This document shows positions 62,483-64,000 of a stretch of 64,000 nt of DNA, in pieces. Each line of letters starts with the position of its first letter. The first letter of the stretch is position 1. A model generated the notes under the pieces. That model searched no databases. It had not been told where the DNA came from and was given only the letters and a program-made list of their open reading frames with translations. The translations under genes were made by a program, and so were the position numbers. The DNA comes from Leptolyngbya sp. BC1307 (GTDB taxonomy: Bacteria; Cyanobacteriota; Cyanobacteriia; Phormidesmidales; Phormidesmidaceae): contig NZ_NRTA01000012.1 in the NCBI RefSeq assembly GCF_002286735.1, forward strand, positions 55,147 to 119,146, given 5' to 3'.

Positions 62483-62947
62483 CTACTGCTTAAACTTCAG
62501 CAGTTCTTCCAGTCTGGCTAGCAGCTTAATTTTTACTCGGGTAATTTCATTCGCCGCGTTCAAGCTAAACTGCCAGGCTACATTAACCACAAAAAGCGCG
62601 GTTTTTACTTTGCCTCTGACGACAAAGCTGACCTGTTCGCCCTCTAAGTCTATTCCCTGGTCAGGTTTTTCGCAGCGCAGCGGGGTCAGCATCATGCCGC
62701 TGGCTTCGGTGGTGAGGTAGTGAGCGATCGCCCCTCGTCCCAAAATAGGCTGCTCAAACGGCGGCAGCATCTGCCCGTCTTCGGCAAAGAGAGCCGCTGC
62801 CTGCTCAAACTCACCTTGATTCAGGTGCTCAAAGTAGCGCTGAAGCTGCTCAGGTAAGGCTAGGTTGTCTGTTCGGGCATCTGCCCATTTTTCTACCTCA
62901 CCGGGTTGCTGGTCAGCCGCCGCTTGGGTACTGGTAGACTCTTTCAT
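62483..62947 (-). CDS. orange carotenoid protein C-terminal-domain homologue (CTDH)
   Basis: A 154-residue NTF2-fold protein. AGGAGAGA lies just before the ATG at 62947, deciding this start over one 15 codons upstream. Sequence LPPFEQPILGRGAIAHYL, RGKVKTALFVVNVAWQFSLN and IKLLARLEELLKF aligns with the carotenoid-binding C-terminal domain of OCP. The two residues that hydrogen-bond the ketocarotenoid in OCP have counterparts here, Tyr38 (QRYFEHL) and Trp125 (VAWQF). Cys92 is present; a Cys in some CTDHs allows dimer formation. No HCP gene is adjacent. Confidence 0.85.
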   Translation of the reverse strand: MKESTSTQAAADQQPGEVEKWADARTDNLALPEQLQRYFEHLNQGEFEQAAALFAEDGQMLPPFEQPILGRGAIAHYLTTEASGMMLTPLRCEKPDQGIDLEGEQVSFVVRGKVKTALFVVNVAWQFSLNAANEITRVKIKLLARLEELLKFKQ

Positions 62948-63167
62948 TCCAATCTCTCCTATCGATTCTTGATGTCGTTCAAAAATCTGCAAACATGCCG
63001 ATAGGATAAAAAAGCTCTCTTCTCGATACCTCGCTCAAAAGGCAGAGGCCAGAAGCCGTTAGGCCGCTAAAAGAGCCGTAAAAAAGCTCTGGTCAGATGA
63101 GTAGAGCCGCTGGTAACCGGCAAATTAGTAGCCCGATCAAAAGCTTTAATTCTTAAAATCTCTAAAA

Positions 63168-63197
63168 TCTTTGTGATAGAAGTCTTTGTGATAGAAG
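63168..63197. repeat. 15-bp tandem duplication
   Basis: TCTTTGTGATAGAAG occurs at 63168-63182 and 63183-63197. It lies between CTDH and DUF433, in a spacer with no gene. Confidence 0.88.
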
Positions 63198-63206
63198 CTT
63201 TTGCTG

Positions 63207-63443
63207 TCAGCGCGGAGCAGACTGCGCCGAGACTTCTCCCCGGTCTAGCCACCAGGCGGCATAGGCCAGGGATTGTTGCACATCAGCGGGCTCCAGGTAA
63301 GGGTAGACGGTAATAATTTCATTCACCGTTCGCCCTTCAGCCAAAAGCTCCAAAATTGACCCTACCGTGAGGCTCATGCCCCGGATGCAGGGTCTGCCGC
63401 CCATGACGCTGGGCGATTGGGTGATGCGAGTGAAATGTTGCAC
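63207..63443 (-). CDS. DUF433 family protein
   Basis: 78 residues with the DUF433 pattern PSVMGGRPCIRGMSLTVGSI and ELLAEGRTVNEIITVYPYLEP, ending in an AD-x-x-x-L-AYAA helix. DUF433 proteins are helix-turn-helix-like and often act as antitoxins of DUF5615/PIN-type toxins. No such toxin is seen downstream; a different frame lies 5 bp upstream on the same strand. Confidence 0.88.
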   Translation of the reverse strand: MQHFTRITQSPSVMGGRPCIRGMSLTVGSILELLAEGRTVNEIITVYPYLEPADVQQSLAYAAWWLDRGEVSAQSAPR

Positions 63444-63448
63444 AATGG

Positions 63449-63829
63449 TTATCTCAGCCGACGTTTCAGCTCTCTTAGGGGTTCGAGGTCGCTAGTAGGG
63501 GCCATTTTAGCTTGCTCGCTAACGAGTTCTTCGTCAATGGCGGCTATATCTTCTCTGTCGGCGCTGATAATGCGGTTGAGCCGATCAACTGCAAAAGCTC
63601 TAGCCGTGATGACAACGTTTTGGGGAGGGGCTGGGCGATGGGTAAGATGAGTCTTCTGGCCGGTCTGCAGATCGGAGAGATCTGTCAGTTGGCTCTTGAC
63701 GATGAAAGCATTGTTATCTCTGCCGTCGTTGACAAAAGAGTCAAGCAGAGGGCTGCGAGTGTTTCTACTCGCGGTTTTACCCGTAATCAAAATGAGTGGA
63801 AGAGATTCATTACTGCTCTCACAACGCAA
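63449..63829 (-). CDS. unknown protein upstream of DUF433, possibly truncated
   Basis: A TTG-started frame of 126 codons. The N-terminal part reads LPLILITGKTASRNTRSPLL and the second half NVVITARAFAVDRLNRIIS with a charged end. The frame stays open for about 15 codons upstream of the TTG without a standard start, and the sequence there (RRYIYSQYETVL) looks protein-like, so the 5' end may be lost. I do not recognise the family. The 5-bp spacing to DUF433 suggests co-transcription. Confidence 0.45.
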   Translation of the reverse strand: MRCESSNESLPLILITGKTASRNTRSPLLDSFVNDGRDNNAFIVKSQLTDLSDLQTGQKTHLTHRPAPPQNVVITARAFAVDRLNRIISADREDIAAIDEELVSEQAKMAPTSDLEPLRELKRRLR

Positions 63830-63934
63830 TACTGTTTCGTATTGACTATAAATGTATCGGCGGGTATCAACTCAAGGCGGGAAAAGCAGAGCTTCTAGTC
63901 AAGTAACAAATAGCACATTGGCCAGGCGGATAGA

Positions 63935-63961
63935 AAAAGCTCTGCGGCGAAGCCCAGAGCC
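63935..63961 (-). terminator. intrinsic terminator of a gene beyond the window
   Basis: On the minus strand GCTCTG (63961-63956) pairs with CAGAGC (63945-63940), with GGC/GCC inside, followed by TTTTTC. It would end a transcript entering from beyond 64000; too little sequence remains to identify that gene. Confidence 0.75.
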
Positions 63962-64000
63962 CTGTATCGTACTCATGCAAATTCAATCGAGTCCGATGCC

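Noticed and set aside
63512..63898. 128-codon plus-strand frame at the right end
   Set aside because: It is antisense to the frame next to DUF433 and has no recognisable domain; the minus-strand frame fits the operon context better.
1..64000. CRISPR arrays, insertion sequences, integrases and phage genes
   Set aside because: No regularly spaced repeat arrays, transposase or integrase motifs, or phage structural genes are visible in any frame I examined.

Overview
The window is chromosomal DNA from a cyanobacterium, most likely a filamentous or Leptolyngbya/Synechococcales-type species. The evidence is the very frequent HIP1 octamer GCGATCGC in genes and spacers, cyanobacteria-typical families (HpsJ-like, DUF4058, DUF2227, an OCP C-terminal-domain homologue, MASE1 kinase, CHAD protein), a moderately GC-rich composition, and the gene order rplS, tRNA-Trp, secE, nusG, rplK, rplA, rplJ, rplL. 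The genus assignment is inference. I see no prophage, insertion sequence, CRISPR array or rRNA. This is mostly a housekeeping segment with some accessory and decayed stretches.

Layout. 1-2.6 kb: 5' part of a CheB-CheR-PAS signalling protein. 2.8-8.2 kb: dcd, a CobO-like protein without a P-loop, rph, a UbiD decarboxylase and a CPA1 antiporter. 8.2-11.0 kb: a minus-strand cluster of an LRAT-PspA fusion, an FHA protein, a zinc-ribbon-FHA protein and pgl. 11.2-17.7 kb: glycosyltransferase, HpsJ-like protein, SWIM-finger protein, DUF4058, aspA and an XPB-type helicase. 17.8-20.7 kb: a large membrane-anchored protein made of fourteen about 29-residue helical repeats followed by TPRs. 20.9-24.7 kb: SagB-type dehydrogenase, beta-hydroxyacid dehydrogenase, small acidic lipoprotein, DUF2227, then tRNA-Val. 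24.9-27.7 kb: a redox operon (TlpA-like, CcdA, cytochrome b, periplasmic molybdoenzyme). 27.8-35.2 kb: DUF389, an MFS gene remnant, CHAD, MASE1 histidine kinase, two methyltransferases, and a decayed spacer holding the first 42 codons of a SulP transporter. 35.3-38.6 kb: pstS behind a Pho-box-like array, and two TonB-like proteins. 38.6-43.9 kb: map and the translation/transcription cluster with an L10 leader attenuator. 44.2-50.5 kb: a MoaD/ThiS-like sulfur carrier with thrC, a pseudo-kinase, tsaC, a polysaccharide deacetylase, a VOC protein and DoxX. 50.6-56.7 kb: treZ, treY and pmbA. 56.8-64.0 kb: a large helical membrane protein, a secreted TPR protein, a pentapeptide-WD40 protein, the carotenoid-binding CTDH, and a DUF433 pair.

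Candidates for something undescribed are the LRAT-PspA fusion with its two FHA neighbours (a possible membrane-surface acylation or repair module under phosphothreonine control), the 29-residue-repeat/TPR protein, the MoaD-like/ThrC pair, and the thiol-relay plus molybdoenzyme operon. All functional proposals for these are inference from domains and neighbourhood.
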